A stretch of DNA of 64,000 nt from Gallionella sp. (GCA_028687335.1 JAQUAI010000004.1:110170-174169), one strand, 5' to 3'; shown: positions 39,486-50,869, numbered from the stretch's first letter. Translations and numbers: made by a program. Notes: generated by a model not told the origin, from the sequence alone.

Positions 39486-40607
39486 ATGTCCGACTCAGAC
39501 TCACCCAGTGCAATTACGTGGTGTGCCATCATTGCTGCCACCTGCCTACTGTTATTTCTGTTCCAACAAATACTCTGGCTAGTTGTCCCCTTTCTACTGG
39601 CTCTGGCGCTCTACTACCTACTAGCACCGCTAAATAAAAAACTGGTGCTATCTGGTTTAAGCCCCGATTTTTCGGCAGCTTTGTTAAGCGGAGCCTTTCT
39701 GCTCCTATCGGGTGCTGCGCTCCTATTTATTTACCCCATCGCCATCGCCCACGCTTCGGAGTGGCAAATTGCATTGCTGCGATATTTAGAGGGGGGTACT
39801 CGTGCGATCGAGGGAATGATCGCAATGATGCAAGATAAATTCGTTTTCTTGCGCGACTCCGATATCAGTAACGATGCTCGACAAAATCTGATGAATTTTG
39901 CCGAACAGTTCTCGGACAAACATCTGGGCAAAGTCATTCTCACCATTGCAGCGTGGCTTCCATCAATATTGCTCGCACCAATCATCACCTATTTTTTGCT
40001 CAAGGACGGTGCGCAACTGCGCCGCTTTATTGGTTGCACAGTCCCTAACGCCTTCTTCGAAAAAACGCTCTATCTGATCTACGCCCTTGATCGCACCGCA
40101 CGGCTTTATTTTCTAGGGCTTATCAAAGTTGCCGCTATCGATGCTGCTTTTCTGACTATCGGATTGTGGTTACTGGGCGTGCCATCGGCACTCATACTCG
40201 GCATCATTTCAGCCTTGCTGGGCTGGATCCCCTATATCGGCCCGCTGATGGGCTTGACGCTGTCGATCATGGTCACGGCCACAGACTTCCCCGGCGACAT
40301 GGTTTTACTGTATTGGGTAATGGGCTTGTTTGGGGTCCTGCGTATTCTGGATGACTTTGTGTTTCTGCCTTACATCGTCGGTAAAAGCATGCACCTACAC
40401 CCTTTGCTGACATTGCTTATGTTTTTCGTGGGCGAGGCTATTGCCGGTGTTGCCGGACTTATGTTGGTGATCCCGATTTTGGCGATGGTAATGGTACTGG
40501 GCGAAACGCTGGAAATTATTCTGCTCGACACCCGCTTGCGTGCACGTCACACCTATGCCAGAAACTTGCACAAGCGCGCTGTCACCCGTGACTTGAATAT
40601 CAGCTGA
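39486..40607 (+). CDS. AI-2E family transporter / PerM-like permease
   Basis: This 373-residue inner-membrane protein of the AI-2E exporter (UPF0118) family has about eight membrane helices. Family signs are FLLALALYYLLAPLNKKL near the N-terminus and LLGWIPYIGPLMGLTLS, VLRILDDFVFLPYIVGKSMHLHPLLTL near residues 250-310. Members export varied solutes or act as Na+/H+ antiporters, so the substrate is not assigned. It ends convergent with yqjK, seven bases away. Confidence 0.85.
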   Translation: MSDSDSPSAITWCAIIAATCLLLFLFQQILWLVVPFLLALALYYLLAPLNKKLVLSGLSPDFSAALLSGAFLLLSGAALLFIYPIAIAHASEWQIALLRYLEGGTRAIEGMIAMMQDKFVFLRDSDISNDARQNLMNFAEQFSDKHLGKVILTIAAWLPSILLAPIITYFLLKDGAQLRRFIGCTVPNAFFEKTLYLIYALDRTARLYFLGLIKVAAIDAAFLTIGLWLLGVPSALILGIISALLGWIPYIGPLMGLTLSIMVTATDFPGDMVLLYWVMGLFGVLRILDDFVFLPYIVGKSMHLHPLLTLLMFFVGEAIAGVAGLMLVIPILAMVMVLGETLEIILLDTRLRARHTYARNLHKRAVTRDLNIS

Positions 40608-40614
40608 TCAAGCG

Positions 40615-40911
40615 TTATTTTGCATTGAGTTTATCGGCAAATGAACTCAAAGAGCGGTACGCCCTCCAGAGTTTAAATCCTCGTTTTACTAAACCAACGA
40701 CACCACCCCGGCGTATCGCAAAAATAGCGGCGACACCGGCCACCAATAGGGGATGGCGACGCAAATAACGCACCCCATTCACCCCTTGATCTACGATAGC
40801 TAATGGCTTTTCAAATCGAGCAGAAACTTGCGCTAATTGCCCGCGCTGAGCCGAAATGCGTGCACACAATTCACCGCGCCGCTGCATGATGTCTAGCATT
40901 TTGTCATTCAT
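40615..40911 (-). CDS. yqjK: YqjK-like protein
   Basis: This small 98-residue protein of the YqjK family has a Gln/Arg-rich N-terminal helix and a weakly hydrophobic segment (HPLLVAGVAAIFAI). It is the last gene of a yqjD-yqjE-yqjK set that recurs in proteobacteria. Its start overlaps the yqjE stop by eight bases. The function is unknown. Confidence 0.75.
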   Translation of the reverse strand: MNDKMLDIMQRRGELCARISAQRGQLAQVSARFEKPLAIVDQGVNGVRYLRRHPLLVAGVAAIFAIRRGGVVGLVKRGFKLWRAYRSLSSFADKLNAK

Positions 40912-41284
40912 GAGGATGTAACAACTGAGCGCGATCCTGCTCCAGTTCAGCCAGACTGGCCGAAAAAAGTTTGGAGCCAGAACGCAATTTAGCGTTCAGT
41001 CCAAAAACAAACAAACCACCAATAAGAAAAAATATCGCAGTCATCAAGCCTAATGCGGCGAGCCTGTGCTCATCCCAAAATAACACCGCAACAAAAATAA
41101 CCAATAACACACACGCGATACCAAAACTAATCGCAGCCAACAATGCAAAAAGGAGCACCTGCGTTAAACGCAGACGCTCCTCTTGCCACTCATTCACCAG
41201 CAACGCAAGTCGAGTCGCGGCAATACCGGTCAGTGTGGCAAATAGCTGCCGGACCGAAGCAAACAGTCCGGTATTTTGCGACAT
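40904..41284 (-). CDS. yqjE: YqjE / phage holin superfamily III-like membrane protein
   Basis: This 126-residue protein has two membrane helices (LLFALLAAISFGIACVLLVIF and a second near residue 80), typical of YqjE, which databases place in holin superfamily III although it is not a lysis protein. The start at MSQNTGLFASVRQL is chosen; the frame remains open upstream into the yqjD gene. It lies three bases from the yqjD stop. Confidence 0.8.
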   Translation of the reverse strand: MSQNTGLFASVRQLFATLTGIAATRLALLVNEWQEERLRLTQVLLFALLAAISFGIACVLLVIFVAVLFWDEHRLAALGLMTAIFFLIGGLFVFGLNAKLRSGSKLFSASLAELEQDRAQLLHPHE

Positions 41285-41286
41285 AC

Positions 41287-41607
41287 TCAACGACCGCGTG
41301 AAATCAACATACCGACGACCAGTCCCACGCCAGCCGCGATACCAACTGCTTTCCATGGATTTTCGTGCACATAATCGTCAGTTGCACTGGCCGCTTGCTT
41401 AGCCTTATCCATCACAGCATGTTCAGCATCAACCAAGCGCATCTTGGCTGCTGCCAAGTTTTCCTGAATACGCTCGCGTGCGGCGGCCACTTTTTCACCA
41501 GCTTGACCGGCTGTTGCACGCAGCAATTCCTCCGCATCCGCCACGACCACACGCAGATCCTGCATCAATTTTTCTTTGCTGACTTCAGTTGTGATTTCGC
41601 TACCCAT
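41287..41607 (-). CDS. yqjD: YqjD/ElaB (DUF883) membrane-anchored ribosome-binding-type protein
   Basis: This 106-residue DUF883 protein has a helical N-terminus (DLRVVVADAEELLRATAGQ), the conserved YVHENPWKAVGIAAGVGLVVGMLI tail anchor and a terminal SRGR. E. coli YqjD and ElaB bind ribosomes and localise to the inner membrane in stationary phase. It heads the yqjD-E-K operon. Confidence 0.85.
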   Translation of the reverse strand: MGSEITTEVSKEKLMQDLRVVVADAEELLRATAGQAGEKVAAARERIQENLAAAKMRLVDAEHAVMDKAKQAASATDDYVHENPWKAVGIAAGVGLVVGMLISRGR

Positions 41608-41709
41608 GATTAGCTCCTTGATTGATTAAACTACCTTCCGAAACCCGACGCAGCATCGGCTGCATCCTTGCGACATTCTCTTGCCAAAGCATTATTCAGT
41701 CAATGGAAA

Positions 41710-43725
41710 TCAGCCGAATAAATGACAGCTCACACGATGCGTCCCACCCGCCGTATGAGAGCTCGGATATTGTCCGCAAAGTGCCATTACATGCGGACAT
41801 CTGGGAGCAAAATGACAGCCTTGCGGTGGTCGTGCAGGCGATGGTAACTCGCCTTCCAGCTTGATTAATTCCCGTCCTGCGCCATCAATACGTGGCACCG
41901 CAGACAACAATGCCTGCGTGTACGGATGTTTCGGTGTACGCAACACCTCAGCCGCCGTACCGCGCTCCACGATGCGCCCCAGATACATCACACAAACCTC
42001 GTCCGCCATATAGTCAACCACGGCGAGATTATGCGTAATAAACAAATAACCCAATCCCAACTCTTGCTGCAAGGACCTCATCAAATTCAATATCTGTGCC
42101 TGCACCGACACATCCAGCGCACTGGTTGGCTCATCGCAGATAAGCAATCTTGGCTCTACAGCTAAAGCCCGTGCAATAGCAATACGCTGGCGCTGACCGC
42201 CGGAAAACTCATGTGGATAGCGCCACTTGGCCGCTGCGGACAGGCCAACCTTGTCCAGCAACGCATCTATACGCAGCTGACGTTCGTCCGCACCTTTACC
42301 AATACTCAGTGCATCCATCCCCTCCTGCAAAATTTCCGCCACGCGCATTTTCGGATTCAGCGAAGCATACGGATCCTGAAACACCATCTGCATCCCCGCA
42401 CGCTGGATACGCAACGCTTGCTCACCCAGCCCGACCAACTCATTCCCAGCAAAACTGACACTACCTGCCGTTGGCTTAAGTAATTGCAGCAACGCCTTAC
42501 CCGCCGTGGTTTTTCCGCACCCCGACTCACCCACCAATGCAACCGTACGCCCAGCCGCAATCTCCAGCGATACACCATCGACCGCTTTAACCTCTCCCGC
42601 AACACGCTGCAACAACCCTTTTTTGATCGGGAAATAAACTTTCAGGCCATCGACTTTGAGCAGAGGCGAGTTTTGGGCATTATCGAGTGCAGAATGTTGC
42701 GGGCGTGTTGGACATCCACTTTCCTCATGCGGCAAAGAAGACAGCCCAGTTTTCGCCACATGCCCATCATTATTGGCATACAGGTGGCATCTCACCCCCC
42801 CATCCACCACCTTTGTCCAAGCTGGCATCTGCTCATGACATAGTGCCCAAGCTTGGTCGCAACGCGGCGCAAAACGACACCCGGAGGGCAAATTATTAAG
42901 CGAGGGAACCGAGCCTGGAATGGCCGCTAAAACCTGTCCGGCACGTTGTACACTAGGCAGCGCGGCAAATAATTTTTTTGTGTAGGGATGTAGCGGTTTT
43001 GCAAACAGTTGTTCACGTGATGACTGCTCAACAATATGCCCCGCATACATCACGCCAATCTGGTGTGCATTTTCTGCCACCACGCCCAGGTCGTGCGTAA
43101 TGAGCAGCATTGCCATACCGGACTTTCCCTGAGTCTCGCGCAACAACTGCAACACCTGCGCCTGTATCGTTACATCCAACGCGGTAGTTGGCTCGTCGGC
43201 AATCAATAACTTGGGCCGTCCTGCCAATGCCATCGCAATCATTATCCGCTGCTTCATTCCACCCGAAAGTTGAAACGGGTATTCCTGTGCACGCCGAGCT
43301 GCATCAGGAATGCCCACCTGATCAAGCAATTCGGTTATGTGCGTTGTCGTATCCGGTTTTGGCAGAGACCTATCGTGCAAGGCCAACACTTCGGCAATTT
43401 GTTCGCCGACAGTCATTACCGGATTCAAACTCAATCCAGGCTCCTGAAAAATCATCGCCATATTGCCGCCGCGAACCGAACGCATTTCGCGCTCTGACAT
43501 ACACAGCAGCTCGTGATTTTCCAGCCTGAGCGTTCCCCCGCTATTCCGCACACCATCCGGCAACAATCGCATCAGCGAAAGTGCTGTCATAGACTTCCCG
43601 CAGCCCGACTCCCCAAGCAATGCAAAGGTTTCACCAGAACGAATGAAAAAAGAGAGGTCGTCAACAATCGCAACCCCGGATGACAACGAGGTCGTTAGTG
43701 ACTCAACCGAAAGGATTGCATTCAT
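41710..43725 (-). CDS. Double-cassette ABC transporter ATP-binding protein, dipeptide/oligopeptide type (YejF/GsiA-like)
   Basis: This single 671-residue polypeptide carries two complete ATPase cassettes. Cassette 1 has GESGCGKSMTALSLM and LSGGMKQRIMIAMAL; cassette 2 has GESGCGKTTAGKALL and FSGGQRQRIAIARAL. Each ends with the oligopeptide-ABC C-terminal cysteine segment (CRFAPRCDQAW; CHFAPRCPHVM). It should energise import of peptides or related solutes. No permease or binding-protein gene is adjacent, so its partners are elsewhere. Two in-frame ATGs, at 43725 and 43734, are possible; the shorter is used. Confidence 0.9.
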   Translation of the reverse strand: MNAILSVESLTTSLSSGVAIVDDLSFFIRSGETFALLGESGCGKSMTALSLMRLLPDGVRNSGGTLRLENHELLCMSEREMRSVRGGNMAMIFQEPGLSLNPVMTVGEQIAEVLALHDRSLPKPDTTTHITELLDQVGIPDAARRAQEYPFQLSGGMKQRIMIAMALAGRPKLLIADEPTTALDVTIQAQVLQLLRETQGKSGMAMLLITHDLGVVAENAHQIGVMYAGHIVEQSSREQLFAKPLHPYTKKLFAALPSVQRAGQVLAAIPGSVPSLNNLPSGCRFAPRCDQAWALCHEQMPAWTKVVDGGVRCHLYANNDGHVAKTGLSSLPHEESGCPTRPQHSALDNAQNSPLLKVDGLKVYFPIKKGLLQRVAGEVKAVDGVSLEIAAGRTVALVGESGCGKTTAGKALLQLLKPTAGSVSFAGNELVGLGEQALRIQRAGMQMVFQDPYASLNPKMRVAEILQEGMDALSIGKGADERQLRIDALLDKVGLSAAAKWRYPHEFSGGQRQRIAIARALAVEPRLLICDEPTSALDVSVQAQILNLMRSLQQELGLGYLFITHNLAVVDYMADEVCVMYLGRIVERGTAAEVLRTPKHPYTQALLSAVPRIDGAGRELIKLEGELPSPARPPQGCHFAPRCPHVMALCGQYPSSHTAGGTHRVSCHLFG

Positions 43726-43911
43726 CGCGCCCATACCTATGATGAATTAAACCGGATGTTTGACCAGATTGCATGGCCACAACAGATGGGATGCCATCTC
43801 CGTCAAATCCACTGTTTTATCTCGTGATATTGCTGCTTTTTGTGGACAAGTTATGTTTTTCAGACTCATGCTAAATCCTAGCATTTCACCCCAACGTACG
43901 TGCAGAAATAA

Positions 43912-43943
43912 ACAAGCCCTGCTGAGTTTCAGGCAGGGCTTGT
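43912..43943 (-). terminator. Terminator of the glycine-zipper gene
   Basis: ACAAGCCCTGC (43912-43922) pairs perfectly with GCAGGGCTTGT (43933-43943) across a 10-base loop. On the minus strand TTTATTTC follows. A separate ATGCTA/TAGCAT inverted repeat lies at 43868-43884. Confidence 0.8.
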
Positions 43944-43965
43944 AGGGGTGAATTAATACAAATGA

Positions 43966-44724
43966 TCAATAGCGGCGATAGCGCTCATCTCGGGCACCAT
44001 CGCTACGCTCTTCGTAGCGATTACTGCGGCGATCATCATAGCGACTCTCGTCGCGACGATTGTCGTAGCGGGAAGTATTGCTACTACTATCTTCCCCCAG
44101 AACACTTACGCCCACACGCAAAATCGAGCCAGGTTGCACTTGATAGGGCAAGGTTGTCGTGATGTCTTTGTTGTTATAGCGATACACCACGGTGTAGCCT
44201 TTGACCACTTCGCGACTACTATCCACTTGTTTGCAACGCTGCACTTGACGAGTTTGCGCCACTGCCGGATTGGCCACGCGATCACCAATCAGCGTACCCG
44301 CTACCGCGCCAGCCGCAGTTGCAGCCTTGTTGCCGGAACCACCACCCACTTGGCTACCCAGCAAACCGCCAACCACGCCCCCAACCACCGCACCGCCCAT
44401 GGAGCGATTGCTGTCTGGATTCGCAACACGGTCACCTGCAATCGTACCGACTACCGCACCAGCCGCAGTCGCGGCAGTATTACCGTTGCCGCCGCCCACT
44501 TGACTACCCAAAATACCGCCAGCCACACCGCCCAACACGCCGCCGCCGATACCACGTTCTTGCGCAGGCTCGTTAACCGTTTCCGTCCAGCACTCTTGGC
44601 GCGGCTCATTTACCCGATCATAGATCGGCGTGCTGGAAATCACGCGCGCCGTATCGGTAAAGTCACTCGCTTGCGCCACACCGATGACGCCCAGCAAACT
44701 CAACGCCAACATACTTTTCTTCAT
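43966..44724 (-). CDS. Glycine-zipper 2TM-domain envelope protein with internal duplication
   Basis: This is an exported protein of about 252 residues. A signal peptide (MKKSMLALSLLGVIGVAQA) fixes the start, which has AAGGAG 7 bases upstream. Two glycine-zipper modules (about 60-103 and 110-153) are near copies, each running GG...LGSQVGGG.GN.AATAAGAV.GT..GDRVANP. A basic/acidic repetitive tail rich in Arg, Asp and Tyr (about 215-252) follows. Glycine-zipper proteins of this class (SlyB/Rick_17kDa-like) sit in or at the outer membrane. The exact role is unknown. Confidence 0.8.
   Translation of the reverse strand: MKKSMLALSLLGVIGVAQASDFTDTARVISSTPIYDRVNEPRQECWTETVNEPAQERGIGGGVLGGVAGGILGSQVGGGNGNTAATAAGAVVGTIAGDRVANPDSNRSMGGAVVGGVVGGLLGSQVGGGSGNKAATAAGAVAGTLIGDRVANPAVAQTRQVQRCKQVDSSREVVKGYTVVYRYNNKDITTTLPYQVQPGSILRVGVSVLGEDSSSNTSRYDNRRDESRYDDRRSNRYEERSDGARDERYRRY
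44266..44547 (-). repeat. Internal tandem duplication of the glycine-zipper module (150-base period)
   Basis: Residues 60-103 and 110-153 of the protein repeat with a 50-residue period; the segments LGSQVGGG, AATAAGAV and GDRVANP recur in the same order. This indicates in-frame duplication of about 150 bases. Confidence 0.8.
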
Positions 44725-44830
44725 TTCATGTCTCCTTATCAATTCCCCGATTCAAACGAGGCGAAACTATGACCCATGCCTACCACAGTCGTTCAATGGT
44801 TTTTGTATCAAAATGTTTTCAGACTAGAGA

Positions 44831-45469
44831 TCAGGCTACTCGGCGATGACGGAACACTTCGCGTATTGCCGGCAGTAACGTGATGAAAATAATACCAATG
44901 ACGATAAGCGTCAGATTGTTTTTAACCAGCGGAATATTGCCAAAATAATATCCAGCCACAGTCAAGCTACCTATCCATGCAAAGCTTCCCAGGGCACTGA
45001 ACATCACAAACAGACGGTAACGCATCAGTCCGACCCCAGCTACAAACGGTGCAAATGTACGGATTATGGGAACAAAGCGGGCAAACAAGATAGTTTTGCC
45101 GCCATGCTTTTCATAAAACGAGTGGGTTTTGTCGATATGTTCACGCTTGATGAAGCGCCCTTCGCTACGCTGAAGCAAGCGCAAACCGATTAAGCGCCCG
45201 ATCCAGTAATTGGTATTATCACCAATGAAAGCTGCCATCATCAACAACGGCGCGAGCATCTCCAACTCCAAAGCTCCCATACCACACAAGGCTCCTGCCA
45301 CAAACAACAGCGAATCACCCGGTAAAAATGGGGTCACTACCAAGCCGGTCTCGCAAAAAATAATCAAAAATAGGATGGCGTATACCCACACACCATACTC
45401 CTGCGTGAGTGCCAGCAAATGCGCGTCCAAATGCAGAACGATATCGATAAAAGCAGTCAGTAATTCCAT
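44831..45469 (-). CDS. DedA family membrane protein
   Basis: This 212-residue DedA-superfamily protein is proposed to flip or scramble lipids such as undecaprenyl phosphate or phosphatidylethanolamine, and to support proton-motive-force homeostasis. FCETGLVVTPFLPGDSLLFVAGAL is the hallmark N-terminal re-entrant segment, and FARFVPIIRTFAPFVAGVGLM is the second conserved block with its Arg residues. It begins three bases after the secF stop, so it is probably co-transcribed with secDF. Confidence 0.9.
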   Translation of the reverse strand: MELLTAFIDIVLHLDAHLLALTQEYGVWVYAILFLIIFCETGLVVTPFLPGDSLLFVAGALCGMGALELEMLAPLLMMAAFIGDNTNYWIGRLIGLRLLQRSEGRFIKREHIDKTHSFYEKHGGKTILFARFVPIIRTFAPFVAGVGLMRYRLFVMFSALGSFAWIGSLTVAGYYFGNIPLVKNNLTLIVIGIIFITLLPAIREVFRHRRVA

Positions 45470-45471
45470 GA

Positions 45472-46404
45472 TTAAGGCAGTACCTCTTCCGCGTCCTCTT
45501 TTACTGGCTTAATGAAATCTTCGCGCGACACGCCCAGCAAAATAAGCAACGGGCTAGCAACTAACACCGAAGAATAAATACTGAACATAATGCCGATGGT
45601 CAATGCCATGGCGAAGTAATGCAAAGTTTCGCCGCCAAGGAACAGCATCGCGCCAACCATCATCTGCGTGGAACCGTGGGTGATGATGGTACGAGACATA
45701 GTGCGCGTGATCGCATTGTCGATGATCTCGGTCACTTCAGCTTTGCGCATATTGCGGAAATTCTCTCGAATTCTATCGAACACCACCACCGACTCGTTCA
45801 CCGAATAACCTAACACCGCCAGTACCGCAGCCAAGACTGAGAGCGAAAACTCCCACTGAAAAAAGGCAAAAAAACCGAGAATGATGACCACGTCATGCAG
45901 GTTGGCAATAATCGCGGCCAATCCAAACTTCCACTCAAAGCGTACCCACAGATAACCGACGATACCAAACGACACCAAGAGTAAAGCCAAGGCACCGTTT
46001 TCAACCAAATCATTGCCAACTTGCGGGCCAACGAACTCAACGCGACGCTTTTCCACTTTTGCATCATGTTGAAGTAGCGTCTCCATTACATGTTCGCTCA
46101 ATTTGGCACCCGCCACATTTTGCTTCAGCGGAATCTGAATCAGCACATCTTGACTGGAACCAAAGTTCTGTACCAGCGCATCCGGCATACCATTAGCGGC
46201 CAAATGCTCACGCACTTGCGCAACATCCGCTGGTTGCGCGTAATGCACTTCAATCACCGTGCCACCAGTAAAATCAACGCCAAAGTTCAAACCTTTAGTC
46301 GCCAAAAAGAAAATCGCGATTAAAAATGTCACCAGTGAAATGGAAGTGGTATACCTCCCATAACTCATGAACGGAATATCACGTTTGATTTTAAAAAAGT
46401 CCAT
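45472..46404 (-). CDS. secF: Protein translocase subunit SecF
   Basis: SecF works with SecD to use proton motive force for late stages of protein export. It has six membrane helices: one near the N-terminus, a periplasmic P4-type domain (about 35-130), then five. VDFTGGTVIEV near residue 42 and GYSVNESVVVFDRIREN near residue 190 are conserved. The 310-residue length is standard. It lies nine bases downstream of secD. Confidence 0.96.
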   Translation of the reverse strand: MDFFKIKRDIPFMSYGRYTTSISLVTFLIAIFFLATKGLNFGVDFTGGTVIEVHYAQPADVAQVREHLAANGMPDALVQNFGSSQDVLIQIPLKQNVAGAKLSEHVMETLLQHDAKVEKRRVEFVGPQVGNDLVENGALALLLVSFGIVGYLWVRFEWKFGLAAIIANLHDVVIILGFFAFFQWEFSLSVLAAVLAVLGYSVNESVVVFDRIRENFRNMRKAEVTEIIDNAITRTMSRTIITHGSTQMMVGAMLFLGGETLHYFAMALTIGIMFSIYSSVLVASPLLILLGVSREDFIKPVKEDAEEVLP

Positions 46405-46413
46405 ACATTCCTC

Positions 46414-48231
46414 CTAGCCGATTGAGACGCTGGCAAGACGCGCCTTGCGGCCATAAATCAGATTGACCAACGCGCGTGAAATTAAAATCGCGCTGAACAT
46501 CGAAGTCAAAATACCGAGGCACAGCACAACGGCAAATCCTTTGATCGGCCCCGAGCCAAACATAAACAGCGCGATACCGGCAATCAGCGTTGTCACGTTG
46601 GAATCCAGAATCGTGCCAAATGCGCGGTCGTACCCTGCATGAATCGCAGCCTGCGGCGACACACCGTTACGCAACTCATCACGAATACGTTCGTTAATCA
46701 GCACGTTGGCATCAATTGCCATCCCCAGCGTCAGCGCAATGCCAGCCATACCCGGCAGCGTCAGTGTCGCCTGCATCATCGACAGCAAAGCCACCAGTAG
46801 CAGCAAGTTTGCCCCCAATGCCAAAACCGAAATCGTGCCAAACATCAGGTAATAAGCAATCATGAAGATCGAGACCATGATGAAACCGACCTTGGTGGAA
46901 TCAAACCCGCGCGTGATATTTTCTTTGCCTAAGCTGGGTCCCACCGTACGTTCTTCAACAATCTCCATCGGGGCAGCCAATGCGCCTGCACGCAACAACA
47001 GGGACGTATCCTGAGCTTCAACGGTATCCATCTGCCCGCTGATTTGCACGCGCCCGCCACCAATCTCCTCACGGATCACTGGCGCGGTAACAATCTCGCC
47101 CTTGCCTTTTTCAAACAAGATGATCGCCATTCGCTTGCCTACATTTTCGCGCGTGGCATCCTTGAACTTGCGCGCCCCCACGCCATCCAGATTGATATGC
47201 ACGGCAGCTTCGTTAGTGCGATTATCAAAACCGGGCTGGGCATCGCTGATACGTTCGCCGGTCAGAATCACCTGTTTTTTCACTAGCAAAAATCCGCCAT
47301 TACGCTCGCGGAACATCTCGGTACCAAAAGGAGGGGCAACACCTTCCACCGCCTGATGCTCCTCGTCCACCATACGCACTTCCAGCGTCGCAGTACGACC
47401 AAGAATATCCTTGGCGCGCGCCGTATCCTGCACCCCTGCTAACTGCACCACCACGCGATCCACGCCCTGCTGCTGAATCACCGGCTCGGTCACGCCCAAC
47501 TCATTCACGCGATTGCGCAAAGTCAGCAGATTTTGCTGCACGGCGGAATCCTGAATGCGGCGCTCTGCTTCCGGCTTAAGTACCGCACGCAATAAAAACT
47601 CGCCCCCCTCATCTTTACTGCTCAGTGCGTAATCGTTGAAACGCTGTTTGAGCTCGGCCTCGCCTTTGGTGCGCGCAGCTGCATCGCGGAAGCGAATCTG
47701 CAAAGCCGCACCCTCACGGGTAATACCCGCATAAGCGATATTTTGCTCGCGCAAGTCACCACGAATATCGCTAGCAGCCCCTTCCAATGCCTTATCCATT
47801 GCGGCTTTCATATCCACTTGCAGTAGAAAATGAACACCGCCGCGCAAATCCAGTCCCAGATACATCGGCAACGCATGAAGCGAAGTCAACCATTGCGGCG
47901 AGCGCGGCAACAGATTAAGCGCGACCACGTAATCCTCGCCTAGCTTCGCGTGCAAAACATCCTTGGCTTTGAGCTGGCTGTCGGTATCACCAAATCGCAC
48001 CTTGACACTGTTGCCGTCCAAAGCCGCCAATTCCGAGTTAATGCCATTCGTTTTTAATACCTCGCCCACATTGGCCAACAAGGCATCATCCGCCTTTATG
48101 CTGGCGCGCAGAGGTGACACCTGCACAGCCGGTGACTCACCGTAAAAGTTAGGTAGGGTATAGACCAAACCAACCAGAACAACGGCCAGAATGAGCAGAT
48201 ATTTCCACAGGGGATAACGGTTCATAGACAA
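46414..48231 (-). CDS. secD: Protein translocase subunit SecD
   Basis: SecD is the large partner of SecF. An N-terminal membrane helix is followed by a long periplasmic region (P1 domain, about 30-420, with LGLDLRGGVHFLLQVD) and five C-terminal helices with GIALTLGMAIDANVLINERIRDEL. Its 605 residues are typical of Gram-negative SecD. The order yajC-secD-secF is standard, with a hairpin between yajC and secD. Confidence 0.97.
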   Translation of the reverse strand: MSMNRYPLWKYLLILAVVLVGLVYTLPNFYGESPAVQVSPLRASIKADDALLANVGEVLKTNGINSELAALDGNSVKVRFGDTDSQLKAKDVLHAKLGEDYVVALNLLPRSPQWLTSLHALPMYLGLDLRGGVHFLLQVDMKAAMDKALEGAASDIRGDLREQNIAYAGITREGAALQIRFRDAAARTKGEAELKQRFNDYALSSKDEGGEFLLRAVLKPEAERRIQDSAVQQNLLTLRNRVNELGVTEPVIQQQGVDRVVVQLAGVQDTARAKDILGRTATLEVRMVDEEHQAVEGVAPPFGTEMFRERNGGFLLVKKQVILTGERISDAQPGFDNRTNEAAVHINLDGVGARKFKDATRENVGKRMAIILFEKGKGEIVTAPVIREEIGGGRVQISGQMDTVEAQDTSLLLRAGALAAPMEIVEERTVGPSLGKENITRGFDSTKVGFIMVSIFMIAYYLMFGTISVLALGANLLLLVALLSMMQATLTLPGMAGIALTLGMAIDANVLINERIRDELRNGVSPQAAIHAGYDRAFGTILDSNVTTLIAGIALFMFGSGPIKGFAVVLCLGILTSMFSAILISRALVNLIYGRKARLASVSIG

Positions 48232-48294
48232 CCTCTTGACGATGCGCTCATCACATTAAGCACTGATACCGAAAACGCTCCGGCACATAAAACA

Positions 48295-48316
48295 ATCCCG
48301 GCAGGGATGCCGGGAT
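48295..48316 (-). terminator. Hairpin between yajC and secD
   Basis: ATCCCGGCA (48295-48303) pairs with TGCCGGGAT (48308-48316) over a 4-base loop; on the minus strand TGTTTTA follows. It is probably an intra-operon terminator or processing site setting the yajC-to-secD ratio. Confidence 0.6.
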
Positions 48317-48322
48317 AAGGGA

Positions 48323-48643
48323 TTACTTGATAGCTTTGATGGTGCCTTTGGGCAGCACGTTCTGAATCGCCGCTTTTTGCACAGTAACCACCACGTTCTC
48401 AGCTACTTCCACACCGGCATAATCCGCATAGACCTCGGTAACACGACCGACTTCACCGCCCAGCGTAATGACCTCATCACCACGTTGCAGCGCAGTAACC
48501 ATGGCTTGATGCTCTTTCGCACGCTTTTGTTGTGGACGCAAAACAAGGAAATAGAACACCGCAATCAAAGCGATCAACGGCAAGAATTCCATGAATCCAG
48601 CTTGGGGGGCAGCTTCGGCTGCATAAGCATTACTGATGAACAT
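48323..48643 (-). CDS. yajC: Sec translocon accessory subunit YajC
   Basis: This small single-span inner-membrane protein associates with SecDF. The membrane helix (residues about 17-37, FLPLIALIAVFYFLVLRPQQ) and the conserved RPQQKRAKEHQAMVTALQRGDEVITLGG are diagnostic. The 106-residue length is normal. It lies between tgt and secD. Confidence 0.95.
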   Translation of the reverse strand: MFISNAYAAEAAPQAGFMEFLPLIALIAVFYFLVLRPQQKRAKEHQAMVTALQRGDEVITLGGEVGRVTEVYADYAGVEVAENVVVTVQKAAIQNVLPKGTIKAIK

Positions 48644-48706
48644 CTTTAAGTCTCCGACTAAACAATCAAAAGGGCGCGCATTCTAACATGAAGCCCAGCG
48701 CACAAA

Positions 48707-50831
<2,125 letters not shown>

Positions 50832-50869
50832 CAAAAACTATGGGGGATTTTTCGAGGGCGGGATTGTAG

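Noticed and set aside
39731..39988. Small antisense frame inside the AI-2E-type gene
   Set aside because: It has no ribosome site or family likeness and overlaps a confident membrane protein gene.
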